Source: Plazaster borealis
Taxonomy: Eukaryota; Echinodermata; Asteroidea; Forcipulatida; Labidiasteridae
Length of the DNA: 64,000 nt
Assembly (NCBI GenBank): GCA_021014325.1
Contig: CM037461.1
Span: forward strand, 2,691,501-2,755,500
Direction of reading: 5' to 3'
Shown piece after piece: positions 11,223-22,115 of this stretch. A model generated the notes under the pieces. It saw only the letters and a list, made by a program, of their open reading frames with translations, did no database searches and had not been told where the DNA came from. The position numbers and the translations under genes are program-made. The stretch's first letter is position 1; each line of letters begins with the position of its first letter.

Positions 11223-12663
11223 GTTTACTTTAGTTTTTAAGAATTTTCCAGCAAAAGTGGAGTACAAGTCTACTACAGAAATAGTAATCTGGTGGTCGAT
11301 GTCACCAGATCATTACAGCACGCTGAAACTGGAGACCCACTTTACACACGACCATTGCTGTGAGCATTTTCATTAACTTTCCTTTGTTTTAAAAGCTGTA
11401 GAGATTGAAAATAAAAACTGTCATTAATATTACTCAAAATGCCCTTTGAGATGTTTTTGTTGTAAGTCATGGCCGAGCGGTTTAGAGCACCAAATTCTTG
11501 AAGTTATAAGAACTAGTTATATTTATTATTCTTATAAAAAAATTGCTTTCCAGTTAGTAAAAAGCAGGCCTTTGTCTTGGGCTTGGTGTCCCTTAAAAAG
11601 TGACCATAATAAAAGTGCTCTTTGCAGAATGAAAATGGCCTTGCCCTCTCAAAGATGAAATTCCAGGCCTGTAAAAGGTTCACACCATCCCCAAAGCCAA
11701 CTTGCGTCCAGGTGACCTGAATCTTGTCTTACTTTATGTCATGTGGGTTTGGACTTGGATAAGATTGGAATGCCTGACACAGTGATAGGGCCACATAAAA
11801 AAACAAAATTGTTGATCGTCCCCGTGTGACCCTACGAAACCACCCGAACCCATTAATTTTTTTAAATATTTTTTTTTCCACATAAAAACAGCCTTTTCAA
11901 CTCCCAGATTTTTCAGCTGATATTTTTTCAAAATCTGTAGGTTGGAAAAGATGTTTGAAGAAAGGTTAAACATGATGGCAAAAACAACAACAACTCTTAA
12001 AATATTTACATGACACATATTAAAACACTGCTTTTTAGGGTTTTTTGAAAATGTTTACAGAAAATGTCATCTAGGGAGTTTAATAAATTAAATTAAAAAC
12101 ATCAATCACACAAACCCTCTGTTTTATAGTGATTGCAATAAACATAACTTCTGGTTCTCGTGCGTAACTGCATAATCTCCAATGTACAACATGCAGGGTT
12201 CTCCCCATGCACAAGCTAGCGAATCGGGCCGATACGCACGATTTGCGAGCCGATACACGCACATTTCGACCTGTACGTGGTCTTGTACATCTTGTACAAT
12301 GTACTTACAAATTCCTGGTCCAGTAAACATTTTGAGCAACTTGTGGTTTTTTTCTCACAAATTCAAGCCCTGATGTAAGTTCTCTGTGAATTTGGTGAAT
12401 CAGTGTTCACTTGGAAAAAACAAGAGTTTAGTCAAAATGCAAATGGCAGGCAGCGCTGATAAAGGCTTGATAATGCCCTCAAAGGGAAAGAACCATCAAG
12501 AAAAGTATTGGGGAGTAATGGGGCTTGAATGTGGGGGAAAATTCACTTAGACTGCAGGGCTTGTACATGTAGTTCACAATTTTTACTGGACCAGAATATT
12601 TGGTACAAGACCAGAATCAAAATCTACACAGTGTCACAACTAAACTATTATATTGTTTAATTA

Positions 12664-12910
12664 AAGGTATCGTACACGTTTGGTAATGACTCAAAACAAA
12701 TATTAGCATAAAAACTTACTTGGTAACAAGCAACGGAGAGCTGTTGATAGTATAACACATTGTAGGAAACAGCTCCCTCTGAAGTAACAAAGTTTTTGAG
12801 AAAGAGGTAATTTCTCACTAAAATAATAAAAACTTCTTGCAGGAAAGCAACTTCGATTACCAATTCAGCCCAAATTTTCACAGGCTTGTTATTTTATGCA
12901 TATGTTGGGA
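12664..12910 (-). mobile_element. T2 MITE, partial
   Basis: TTAAAGGTATCGTACACGTT leads into AACTTACTTGGTAACAAGCA and the T2 body, which ends in AAATTTTCACAGGCTTGTTA. Confidence 0.7.
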
Positions 12911-13153
12911 TACACCAAACAAGCACTAATTAAGAGTTCTAAGATTTATCTCATTTGTCTTATGGGATGGGTAAAACAGAAATGTGCTTACCTTTAATAT
13001 AATCTCAAATAGAAAATCATCTTAAATTTATTTTATTCACCCTACATCATGCACTACAGAAATTCTTTCCTGCCGGCCAAGAACAACAAATATGACAAAG
13101 TAAAGTCCTTAAAATAAAAACTCCAAAAGATGCAAAATTTATATTTAACACTA

Positions 13154-13174
13154 AGCTAAGTGGGGGGGGGGGGG
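13154..13174. repeat. Poly-G tract
   Basis: An uninterrupted run of about 16 G. Similar tracts occur near 48548, 51911 and 55128. Confidence 0.8.
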
Positions 13175-13986
13175 GCTACAAATAAAATTAGTTTAACATT
13201 CTGCTAGCCACCACGCGCCTGCAACTATAGTAGAGTTTGATTGCAGAAAACTGACAGATACATAGAGCTATCCTATGGGTATACCACAGATTTAAGCATG
13301 GAGGTAGAATAGAATGGAGAGGTCTAATTCTATCTCCATGATTTTAAGCCAGGCGCGTCTAAAAACTCTAACTACGACCGCTGACACCGGTGTTTGAGAA
13401 TTAACGTTCCATATTTTGCGACTCACTCACCTGTCAACGATGAACACATAAACCACACATAAATCATCAAGCTAACAAGAACAAAGGATTGAGAACTAAA
13501 CCAAAATAAAAGTAGCCCTACCTTTTTTGCGCAACAGGGTAACCTTGATAAGTTGCACTCGCTCGTCAAATGTCATAACGAATGTCGTCTGCAAGAAAAG
13601 TGGCATTGTGTTGCGAACGAATGACGAGCCAGTTGTAAACAATGCACTGGTACTCGGGAACTCTTAGTAAAGTCATGTTCGATGAAGGGAACCAGCTAGA
13701 CACAGACCCTTGTGGGTTGCTCCACTTTTAATCAAGGTGTGAAATATTGAGGGACTCTTACCATAGTACCATAAAAATAAAAATTAAACTTATCACGTTA
13801 GAAAAACAAATTAAACGCACACAATTTATAAGGAAATGGGTGGTTAAGGAATATCTTGGGCACATCTTGTTTGCTTTTCAGTGGAATTTGGTGGAAGTGT
13901 CTTGTTGAAACTTAATTAGGTCTTCCCTTTTAGTGTAATGTAGTTGTCTGTTTGGGGAAAAACACCACGTCGTCGGTAAAGTCAAA

Positions 13987-14029
13987 ATGAAAATGGACGA
14001 TCGAGGAGGTGGTGGAAGGCCACGAAATG
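13987..14029 (+). CDS. BET1L: BET1L exon 1
   Basis: This exon encodes 14 codons plus one base, beginning MKMDDRGGGG. The donor is AATG|GTAATT. Both ATGs (13987 and 13993) have A at position -3. The leftover G is completed by GC at the start of exon 2. Confidence 0.85.
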
Positions 14030-17000
14030 GTAATTTATGATTTATTTTTAACGATATTCCGTTCGATTGTATTTCCCGTGAAAACTTGATTGTATTTGGT
14101 TAGAATTGTTGTTTATTTGTGATAGCAGAACTTATTTAGGTCAGATCTGTTGCATCCTAAAAACCTGTCCTTAACACTGAAGTTTTAAGCGTATAAAATA
14201 GTATTGACCAGTTGCGCTATTACTTTTATTTTATAACAACAATAATAATTAAAATATTTAGATTAGTTGAGATAATCATTACCCTCCATCCTCCGTCGGC
14301 AAGATGGAGGATTACGATTGAGTATGGATGGTTACGATTATCGCAACTATTGCTGCTTTATATGGTGGTAGGCTACACTTGTGTTGTGTCAGATCCATTT
14401 AAAAAAAGGAGAAATATTTGGCTAAAAAAAATCTACTTCTAGGCCCCCCTACTTCTACTTCTACTTTCAAATAAAGTAATAAACCACAAGGGAAACTGAC
14501 TGGGTAAACTTTTTTTTAAAGACCTACTTGAACGAGAACAGCAAGAAGTGACTAAGTTGCTGAAATTCATTTAAAAAAATGTTTGCAATCAATAAGGAAA
14601 TTGAGATTAAACAGATTTTAAATGTGTAAAAAACAATCATTATGAATACCCTTCTCCGGTGCTTTTCAGAAAGATTTGCGAAAAGCCCTATTACATCATC
14701 ACTCATAACGTCATATTATTATGTGGGAGCTCCGTTTTGTATAGCCGCTTTGTTGCAGCATGGACTCTGGAGGCATAACAAAGCAACATCCCACACATGA
14801 CGTCAAATTATCATTTTGACGCACACCGTCAATGGCAGAAGTGTTTCTAGTTTTTCAAAACCTTGAGGTTGGGGCCTGTTTTTTTTATCAATGAAAATTA
14901 ATGGCAATAAAAACTTACTTGGTAAGAAGTATAGCAGCTTTGGATAGTATAATGCATTTTGAGAAACTTCAGAAGTACTGAAGGTTCTGGAAAAAGATTT
15001 AACTTTTTATCCCAAAAATTTTGAATCTGAGAAGTGTTACTGCAGTAACGCTTCTCAGATTGTGTATTCCAATTGCAGATTATTCTTCCTGCAAGGACAA
15101 ACCGCTCCAGATTTTTGGCAATATCTCAAAAATGCTATCACCTTTTGAAATACAATTTTCACAGGTTAGTTTTTTGGTGTATACCTACAACTGTGTAGGA
15201 TTGAAACAAACGGTGGGTTCCAATTACCAAACGTATAGTCCCTTTAATTTAACCCAAAATTAAAGATGGATTTAGTATTTACCACAATAAAGTGGCGTGT
15301 CATGGCCGAGCAGATAAGAACACCAAACTCAAGCTCTGGTGTTTCTAATCAGCAGAGTGTGGGTTCGAATCCCAGTCGTGACACTTGTGTCCTTAAGCAA
15401 GACACTTAACCACATGCTTCCTCCTTCGGATGGGACGTTAAGCCGTAGGTCCCGTGTGTTGTGTAATGCACGTAAAAGAACCCAGTGCACTTATCGTAAA
15501 GAGAAGGGGTTCGCCCCGGTCTTCCTGGGTTGATTGGCTGCATATTGTGCCACAGCACCTTGTAAACCATTACATGGTGCTATGCAAAGGAATAGGTCTC
15601 ATACTTCATCACGTAACTCCACTTACCTTCTAGGAAAAAATACTGAGCGCTTTGAGACATCCATCGGGAGTATAAAAGCGCTATATAAGAACTGCGTATT
15701 ATTATTATTATTAGTAAGACTGTGCCTTTGTTGTTGCAGGCCGAGGCGGGGCCTCTGGAACAGAAGATATGCTAGAAGGAGAAAACAACAGACTCCAAGA
15801 TGGACTATCTGCAAAAGTCTCAACTCTGAAATCGGTAAAAAATAACTCAGACTCATTCTTCCCCTCAAATGTCTTCACGTTTGATGCCATTTCACTGGTG
15901 TTGGGACGTTTAAAGGGATTGTTAACGAGAGTCATACCAAAAGTATACAGACCCTTTAACTGTTTTACCATAAAAAACTTTGAAATCACCTTTTGTAGGC
16001 CTTTCTCAACAACAGGTAAAACAAACTGCAACATCTCAAACATTCTGCTGCCAGACTTGTAGACCGTAACTCTCACCAAAAAATATAATCACATAACACC
16101 TGTTCTTGAATCCCTCCATTGGCTGCCTGTTGCGAAACACATCGCCTTCTGTTGCTGGTCTACCCCGCGATTCATGGCTCCTCACCAGTCTGTATGCAGA
16201 ATTCAATACAGGCATACAATCCTCCATGCAGACTAAGGTCATCAGACTCCTCTCTTCTTCAAGTTCCCAGATCCAAATGCCCTTGGGGTGACTGCTGCCC
16301 CTACTCTCTGGAGCAGTCTTCCACTTGCCCTCCGTCAAGCCTCATCAGCCGGTTCTTTCAAACAATTACTCAAAACCTATTTGCTCACACTCTAATCCAA
16401 ATCAGGTTTTTTTCTTCTGCTCTTTGTTTTTGCATTGCTGAGCGCAATGAGCGTCACTGTGTAGCGGAATTGTGCGCTATATAAGAAGCCAGTATTATTA
16501 ATATTAAATCCGTTTCCAAGTTTCCTTAATGGTAGGGTCATAGATTGGTTTTTGTCAACATAATATTGATTTATCTAAACCACTATCGTCAGGGTTGATC
16601 AAATTCCACATTTTATTACAACATGCACAAGAAATTAATAAGTGGCTTCCTAGTTCTGCAGTTTATGCAATCAAACCAGGAACACCGGGGCGAACCCCTT
16701 CTATTTTTGATAAGTGCACTGGGTTCTTTTGCGTGCATTACATAACACACGGGACCAAAGACTTTTAAAGGTCCCATCCAAAGGACGAAGCAATAATGGT
16801 AAAGTATCTTGCTTAAGGACACAAGTGTCAGGACCGGGACTCGAACCCACACTCTGCTGATCAGAAACACCAGAGCTTGAGTCCGGTGCTCTTATCTGCT
16901 CGGCAACGACAAGCCACAATGAAACCGGATATAAACACCGGCCTGACTTGACTTCTTTTTGTGTATCTTTTGTTGTGCAGCTGGCGCTAGATATAGAAGG

Positions 17001-18233
17001 AGAGACGCGGGACCAGAACAGATACCTAGATGGGATGGTGAGTACAGAGCAAACTATTTACTTTAAAATTACCCATCTTAGGCCAAAAAACAAAAAATTG
17101 TTTGTTTGTCCTCGTCCGACGACCGTCATTTGTGTCGCAACCGACACAAATTGTTTTGTCAAATAAATATATGATGAGGTCACAGCTGTTGCAATACCTT
17201 TTGGTAATTTGATAACAACTAGTTCTTATAATAACTAGTTCTTATAATAACTAGTTCTTATAATAACTAGTTCTTATATACATGTAGCGCAGGCTACAAT
17301 AACATATCAATACGCTTTAGATTAGTGCCCTGGTCATTGGGCCAATAAAATTCCATTAATCTTTCTCAGCTCGCTGGGGAGTATACAGCCCCGAGCTGCC
17401 GTGGCGCTCCGAAGGCTTTACCCTCTGTCAACCTCTACCCTCGCAGGTACCCATTTATACCCCTGGGTGAAGAGAAGTAATTATAGTAAAGTATCTTGCT
17501 CAAGGATACAAGTGTCATGACCGGGATTTGAACCCACACCCCGGTTGCAAAGGTATAACTTCCCTTTAACAGTGTACATGGTGTAGAGTGTAGATGCAGT
17601 CACCCAATGAAATCATAATGTGGGCTGGCATAGTGCATCTATTAGGGTGTCATGTGGCCGAGTGGTTTAGAGCATCGAATTCAAGTTCTGATGGTTAAGT
17701 CATCGGGGTGTGGGTTCGAATCCCAGTCATGACACTTGTATCCTTGAGCAAGATACTTCACTATAATTGCTTTTATTCACCCAGGGGTATAAATGGGTAC
17801 CTGCGAGGGTAGAGGTTGACATTGTGTGGGTTTGAAAAAGCCTTTGGAGCGCCACGGCAGCTCGGGCTGTATACTCCCCAGGGAGCTGAGAAAGATTAAA
17901 GGAATGTTATTGGCCCAATGACCAGGGCACTAATGTAAAGCGCATTGATACGTTATTGTAAAATGCGCTATATAAGAACTAGTTATTATTATAATGCAGG
18001 CTGGCATAGTGCATCTATCATTCAAAACCATTCAAGTCAAGCTAATGTTTCTGTTCTTTTGACAGGATGGAGATTTCGACAGCTCGGCTGGTCTCTTAGG
18101 CGGAACCATCAAGCGCTTTGATGGAATGCTCTCATCCGGACGACTCAACCGTCGTCTGATGTGCTACCTGATCGCAATCATCGTCGGAATATTTATCTTG
18201 GCCTATTTCCTCATGATAAGGGTGACTAGATAA
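13987..18233 (+). CDS. BET1L: BET1L (GS15) Golgi SNARE, whole spliced CDS span of four exons
   Basis: This is a complete gene for a 120-residue BET1-like Qc-SNARE that acts in membrane fusion at the Golgi (intra-Golgi and endosome-to-Golgi traffic in the known family). Joining exons 13987-14029, 15740-15834, 16981-17037 and 18066-18233 gives one uninterrupted frame, with every junction GT-AG. A Gly/Arg-rich N-terminus (1-20) is followed by the SNARE coiled coil (about 24-83), with the expected zero-layer glutamine at Gln58 in DQNRYLDGM. A C-terminal membrane anchor spans about 96-116 (LMCYLIAIIV then GIFILAYFLM). LKSLALDI and DQNRYLDGM match vertebrate BET1L rather than BET1. Human BET1L is about 111 aa, so the length fits. 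An in-frame ATG at 13993 is an alternative start. The introns hold a T1 MITE, a SINE, a LINE remnant and more SINEs. An S4 SINE begins about 25 nt after the stop, so the 3' UTR is probably SINE-derived. Confidence 0.93.
14880..15246 (+). mobile_element. T1 MITE in BET1L intron 1
   Basis: The body contains AACTTACTTGGTAAGAAGTA and GATTGTGTATTCCAATTGCA, ending CCAAACGTATAGTCCCTTTAA. The left terminus is degraded. Confidence 0.7.
15294..15713 (+). repeat. S4 tRNA-derived SINE, full length, in BET1L intron 1
   Basis: The tRNA-like head has A box TGGCCGAGCAG and B box GGTTCGAATCC (15362-15372). A conserved body follows (AAGACACTTAACCACATGCTT, AACCCAGTGCACTTATCGTA), with a 3' end GCGCTATATAAGAACTGC and an (ATT)n tail. 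The head resembles a Leu/Ser-type tRNA, but no complete tRNA fold is kept. It ends 26 bp before BET1L exon 2. Confidence 0.85.
15740..15834 (+). CDS. BET1L: BET1L exon 2
   Basis: The acceptor TTGTTGTTGCAG|GC is followed by RGGASGTEDMLEGENNRL and the first half of the SNARE motif, ending STLKS. The donor is TCG|GTAAAA, phase 0. The acceptor lies 26 bp beyond the (ATT)n tail of an S4 SINE. Confidence 0.92.
15990..16505 (+). mobile_element. LINE 3' remnant (RT C-terminal region) in BET1L intron 2
   Basis: Broken frames read KLQHLKHSAARLVDR, then TPVLESLHWLPVAKHIAF, then APTLWSSLPLALRQASSAGS followed by FKQLLKTYL. These are the conserved C-terminal blocks of L2/CR1-type reverse transcriptase polyproteins. 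Stops and frameshifts make it dead. The 3' end, GCGCTATATAAGAAGCCAG plus ATTATT, matches the S4 SINE tail. Confidence 0.82.
16668..16918 (-). repeat. S4 SINE in BET1L intron 2
   Basis: It is inverted relative to the gene. The reverse-strand B box reads GGGTTCGAGTCCCGG and the head GCCGAGCAGATAAGAGCACC. The body retains AACCCAGTGCACTTATC. Confidence 0.82.
16981..17037 (+). CDS. BET1L: BET1L exon 3
   Basis: This exon has exactly 19 codons, LALDIEGETRDQNRYLDGM, carrying the zero-layer Gln of a Qc-SNARE. The acceptor is TTGTTGTGCAG and the donor ATG|GTGAGT, phase 0 at both ends. It is nearly identical to the matching stretch of vertebrate BET1L. Confidence 0.94.
17216..17278. repeat. 16-bp tandem repeat (AACTAGTTCTTATAAT), four copies
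   Basis: It lies at the 3' tail end of the adjacent S4-type SINE, whose tail reads TATAAGAACTAGTT on the other strand, so it was probably seeded by slippage in that tail. Confidence 0.8.
17279..17562 (-). repeat. S4-type SINE variant, inverted
   Basis: It carries CTCCCCAGCGAGCTGAG and GGTACCCATTTATACCCCTGG on the plus strand, a body variant shared with 17650-17998 and 36062-36250. Confidence 0.65.
17650..17998 (+). repeat. S4-type SINE in BET1L intron 3
   Basis: Head GGCCGAGTGGTTTAGAGCAT, B box GGGTTCGAATCCCAG, body CCAGGGGTATAAATGGGTA, tail GCGCTATATAAGAACTAG. Confidence 0.8.
18066..18233 (+). CDS. BET1L: BET1L exon 4, membrane anchor and stop
   Basis: The acceptor CTTTTGACAG|GATGGA opens 55 codons and TAA. 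The exon encodes the end of the SNARE motif (DGDFDSSAGLLGGTIKRF), a basic linker (GRLNRR) and the hydrophobic tail anchor, ending MIRVTR. Confidence 0.93.
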   Translation, partial: DGDFDSSAGLLGGTIKRFDGMLSSGRLNRRLMCYLIAIIVGIFILAYFLMIRVTR

Positions 18234-18254
18234 TTGGTCGGTTTGTTTATGAAT

Positions 18255-18955
18255 AATTCACGGCCGAGCGGTTTAGTGCATCAGACTCAAGTTGCTGGTG
18301 GCTAACTCATCAGGGTGTGGGTTCGAATCCCTGTCATGACACTTGTGTCCTTGAGCAAGACACTTAACTATAATTACTTCACAGAACTCGGGAAAGTACT
18401 GAGTATACAGTGCTTAATACACATCGGTGTAAGGGTAAAAACAAATCATATTCTTTATCCCCGATGCAAAATTCACATCTATTAAATCGTTGCGGTACCC
18501 GCTGCTAAAACATAGGATTCGAACTGCCTCTAGCCACCTGCTAGCTTGGTGGTCTAGTGGTAAGACATCTGCTCTAGCAATGCAAAGGTATCGGGTTCGA
18601 ATCCCACCGAGTGATTTGCTTGTGTATTTTTTTTTCATAGAACTCGGTAAAGTACTGAGTTTACATTGCTTAATACTCAAAGGTGTAAGGGTAAAAACAA
18701 ATTATATTATAATTGCTTCTCTTCACCCAGAGGTAAATGGGTACCTGTGAGGGCAGAGATGGTTCTTGTGATTGATTAAGCTTAGAGTGTACATACTTGG
18801 CAGCACAGGCTGTATACTCCCCAGGGAGCTGAGACGGTTTAAGGAATGAAACAAATGGCCCAGTGACCAGGGGTAATAATGTTGGAGCGCCATGAGCGTC
18901 ACTGAGTGATGGATTTGAGCGCTGTATAAGAAGCCACTATTATTAGTAGTATAAT
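18255..18955 (+). repeat. Composite of S4 and S5 SINE segments downstream of BET1L
   Basis: An S4 head (GGCCGAGCGGTTTAGTGCAT; B box GGGTTCGAATCCC at about 18319) runs into an S5 tail. A complete S5 unit follows (about 18525-18700; GGTCTAGTGGTAAGACATC), then an S4 tail ending GCGCTGTATAAGAAGCCAC and ATT units. The S5 copy seems to have inserted into the S4 copy. The composite starts about 25 nt after the BET1L stop. Confidence 0.7.
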
Positions 18956-19054
18956 TATTTGTACTGTATTGGTTTCTTGGTTGAATATAACAAATTCATT
19001 AGTTTCATTGTAAGAATGTGCCGCCGTTGGTTCAAAAGTTTTTTTGTTGGATGA

Positions 19055-19520
19055 TTTAGGTTTTCCCGGACAATTTCAGCAAAAATTCATTCAATTTCAT
19101 TCAAATTCACACATTTTCCCCTAAACTACATGTAGAGTTTCTTTTTAGCTATTAATGCATTCAGTTTCGTTTTCGTGCAAACATGATTTTGTTTTTCTCA
19201 TTTAGATTCGTTTCAGTCATTCTATTTCAGTTATAGGCATGCAAGACTACACTTTGACCATTCTTAAGTTGAATTTCTACTACCTATTTACACTTGATGA
19301 AGTTTAATGGTTGACCAGCTCTTGCTGCTGGCTTTTACGAAATTGAACGAGTCTCACGTCCTTATGAAATTGAATGATCTTATTTGACCAGTGAATGCTA
19401 AACTGGTGAAATTGAATTACTCCTTTTGACTGTTACATGCTGATTCAACGGAGCGATCATTTTTAAGGGAAATTGAATGAGCCGGGTGTTAAAATGAATG
19501 GAATTTTATTGAAGTTGGCC
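19055..19520 (+). mobile_element. F6 repeat copy
   Basis: It shares GATTTAGGTTTTCCCGGACA, TTAGCTATTAATGCATTCA, ACTACCTATTTACACTTGATG and a terminal GTTGGCCTGGGAAA with copies at 29880-30320 and 40368-40835. Confidence 0.7.
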
Positions 19521-19585
19521 TGGGAAACTGATATAATAAATAAGAAGCCAAATTTAGATTTATTTATGCAGACTCTAGATGGGTT

Positions 19586-19958
19586 AAAGGGATTGTATAT
19601 ATTTGGTAATTGGAACCCACTGTTTGTTTCAATCCTATATAGTTGTAGATATATACCATAAAACTAACCTGTGAAAATTTCATTTCAAAAAGTGGTAGCG
19701 TTTTTGAGATATTGCCAAAAATCTGGAGCGGTTTGTCCACGCAGGAAGAATAATCTGCAATTGGAATACACAGTCTGATTCTCAGATTCAAATTTGTTTG
19801 ATAAAAACTGATATCTTTTTTCATAACCACATTACTTCAAAGTGGAGTGTTTCAAAAAAATGCTTTATACTATCAGAAGCTGCTGTACTTCTTACCAAGT
19901 AAGTTTTTATTGCCATTAATTTTATGAGTAATTACCAAACGTATACAGACCCTTTAAC
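19586..19958 (-). mobile_element. T1 MITE
   Basis: The ends TTAAAGGGATTGTATATATTTGG and CCAAACGTATACAGACCCTTTAA match full T1. The body is in reverse orientation. Confidence 0.78.
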
Positions 19959-20079
19959 ATAATGCGATGGCAAGAGTTTTGTGACAGTGACAAGACTAAA
20001 TAATTATGCAGCTCAAAATGATTGGCAGCTTAACCTTTTGAATATTCATAGTTGTGAGGTGAGCAAAAATAGCGGCTTA

Positions 20080-20262
20080 GTGCTTATGCTGCGGCCAGAG
20101 ATGCTGTTGGTACCAGCTGTCACCTCACTAAACGTGGATGGATTTGACATGCTTCTGAAAATACCATGGCAGGTTTTTGCTCTTTTTCAGCGCCTTGAGG
20201 CGGAACCGATCTGCAACTGTTTGCGCTTTATAAATCTCTCTTTATTTTATTTATTATTATTA
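20080..20262 (+). mobile_element. T7 fragment joined to a solo LINE tail
   Basis: T7 sequence (CTGCGGCCAGAGATGCTGTT) runs into GCGCCTTGAGGCGGAACCG and TTTATAAATCTCTCTTTA, the 3' terminus of the LINE at 51530-51890. Confidence 0.65.
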
Positions 20263-20423
20263 GTATTAGTAAGTTTTTCATGTATTTATTATTTTTCCTT
20301 CCAAATCCAAATTTAAATTAAGTTTTCATGTCTGGAAATGATAACAATACAATGCCAACCTTATAAAATATATGGATTTTCTTTGTTAAAGCTGTTTAAA
20401 CAGAAGTCAAAGCGCTTATTTAA

Positions 20424-20875
20424 AGGTAGGGTCATAGATTGGTAAGTACTCCAACTATTAATGACCATAAAAACTTACTTGGTGAGAAGCACTGCAGCTG
20501 TATAAACTATTTTGAGAAAGGATTCTCTTCGAAGTAATATGGGTTGGATCATTTTGCACCCCAAAACATTTGAATATGAGAAATGATTCCTGCACGAAAC
20601 GTTTCTCAGATTGCTGAGGGTTGGTGTCGGTTTGCGAATGCTGCAGCCAGAGATGCTATTGGTACCAGCTGTCACCTCACTAAACATGGATGGATTTGAC
20701 GTTCTTTTGAAAATACTGTTACAGTTTGTTGCTGTTTTCTCAGCAAGTAGACACTTTATTCAGCAGAAACTTTCACACGTGACTTTTATTGTACCTTTCT
20801 TTGAAATTGTTCCATATAAATCAGCATATGTTGACAAAAAACAAACAATCTATGAACCTACCTTTGATGGATAAT
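20424..20875 (+). mobile_element. T7 MITE
   Basis: It starts TTTAAAGGTAGGGTCATAG and ends CAAACAATCTATGAACCTACCTTT. It includes AACTTACTTGGTGAGAAGCA, related to the T1/T2 interior. Confidence 0.75.
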
Positions 20876-21926
20876 TAGCTATAACAAAAGGGATTCTGTA
20901 TTTTATAAACTCAGCAAAACAAAGAACACGCTTTGGGATTTTCAAGATTATATTTTTTGTTTGCTTCAACAGCCACCCCTTAAAATAAATGGAGCACAAA
21001 ATGGAATAAATAAATCAAGAAAGAGTAAGTAAAAGTTAAGGTCAGTGGTTGCCATGGTAAATATAACGGTGTCGTGATTATGTAACAGTTTTCCGTATCC
21101 TTTTATGTTCTATTTGTACAGTAGTCGTGCGTTAATAACAAACACGTATGTAGAAACAAATGTATATTTTATTCAGAACTTTTTTTAAGCGACGCATTAA
21201 ATGTGGAGATATAAGAAACTGACTATTTCGCAAGTTCTATTTGACACATTTATTCAGAAATGTGTATGGGTGTTCGCCATCTCTAGGTCGCAACTGTGCG
21301 AAAGCTTGCCCCGAACAATTTGACATTGCAACCAGGGTTCTCCCCATGCACAAGCTAGCGTATCGGGCCGATACGCGCAAATTGCGTGCCGATATGCGCA
21401 AATTTCGGCCCATACAGTAGTTTCTCAAGAAACATAAACAAGAAAACCATATAGAATGTTCCAAATTCCACAGTAGGTTATGAAAACCAAGAAAAACACG
21501 AAGTAGAAAAAATTCCAAAGACCTTGTTTCAATTCAGCGCGCTTTGGCCAAACATCCCAAAATTTTGGCCCAGAATGCCCCACAGTGTTTGAAAAAACCT
21601 TGGGAGAACCCTGGCAACTGTCTCTAAAGTCCGAGGAATTCAAATTCAAGCGATCACTTGTGACTGAAAGACACAGTAAGACTTTGTTCTTCAATTTTCA
21701 AAGGCACAACCGAGAAACCAAAAATGAGAAAATCATCTGATCATCTGAAAAGTTTCATGTTTTAATAATTCCTTGGTGGTCTAGCTGTCAAGAAAGCTGT
21801 GCTAGAATGAAGGGGTTGTGGGATCAAATCCTACCCTATTTTTTTTTTTCCTTGCAGGATTCCGAAAGCACCAAGTAATTCAGCGCGTATTACACAATGG
21901 TGAAAAAGTACAACCAAACTAATGCA

Positions 21927-22115
21927 TATCGTGGCCGAGCAGTCAAGCGCACTGGACTATAGCTCTGCATGGTGTTTCTGATCAGCCGATAGTGTGGGTT
22001 CGAGTCCCAGTCTTGATCTTTGTGCCCTTAAAGCAAGGCACTTAACCATTATTGCTTCATCTTTCGGATGGGATGTAAAGCCGTTGGTCCCGTGTTTTGT
22101 GTAATATACAAAAAT
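21927..22115 (+). repeat. S4 SINE, 5' part
   Basis: Head GTGGCCGAGCAGTCAAGCGC, B box GGGTTCGAGTCCCAG and body AAGGCACTTAACCATTATTG. The 3' half is lost. Confidence 0.72.

Larger units (their letters stand above)
11223..13986. promoter_or_regulatory. Divergent intergenic region between the THSD7-like gene and BET1L
   Basis: This 2.76-kb interval must hold the BET1L promoter, and the THSD7-like promoter unless that gene has further 5' exons. It contains repeats (GGCCACATAA MITE fragment about 11788-12145; a CCCCATGCACAAGCTAGCG repeat about 12190-12270 that recurs near 21335-21410; T2 fragment about 12664-12910). No TATA box or CpG island was evident. The repeat-poor 13200-13986 part is the likeliest BET1L promoter. 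Confidence 0.4.

Noticed and set aside
18540..18615. Functional tRNA genes at GGTTCGAATCC matches (here and in other SINEs)
   Set aside because: The A and B boxes are present, but the sequences belong to long multi-copy SINEs with tails and lack a complete cloverleaf.
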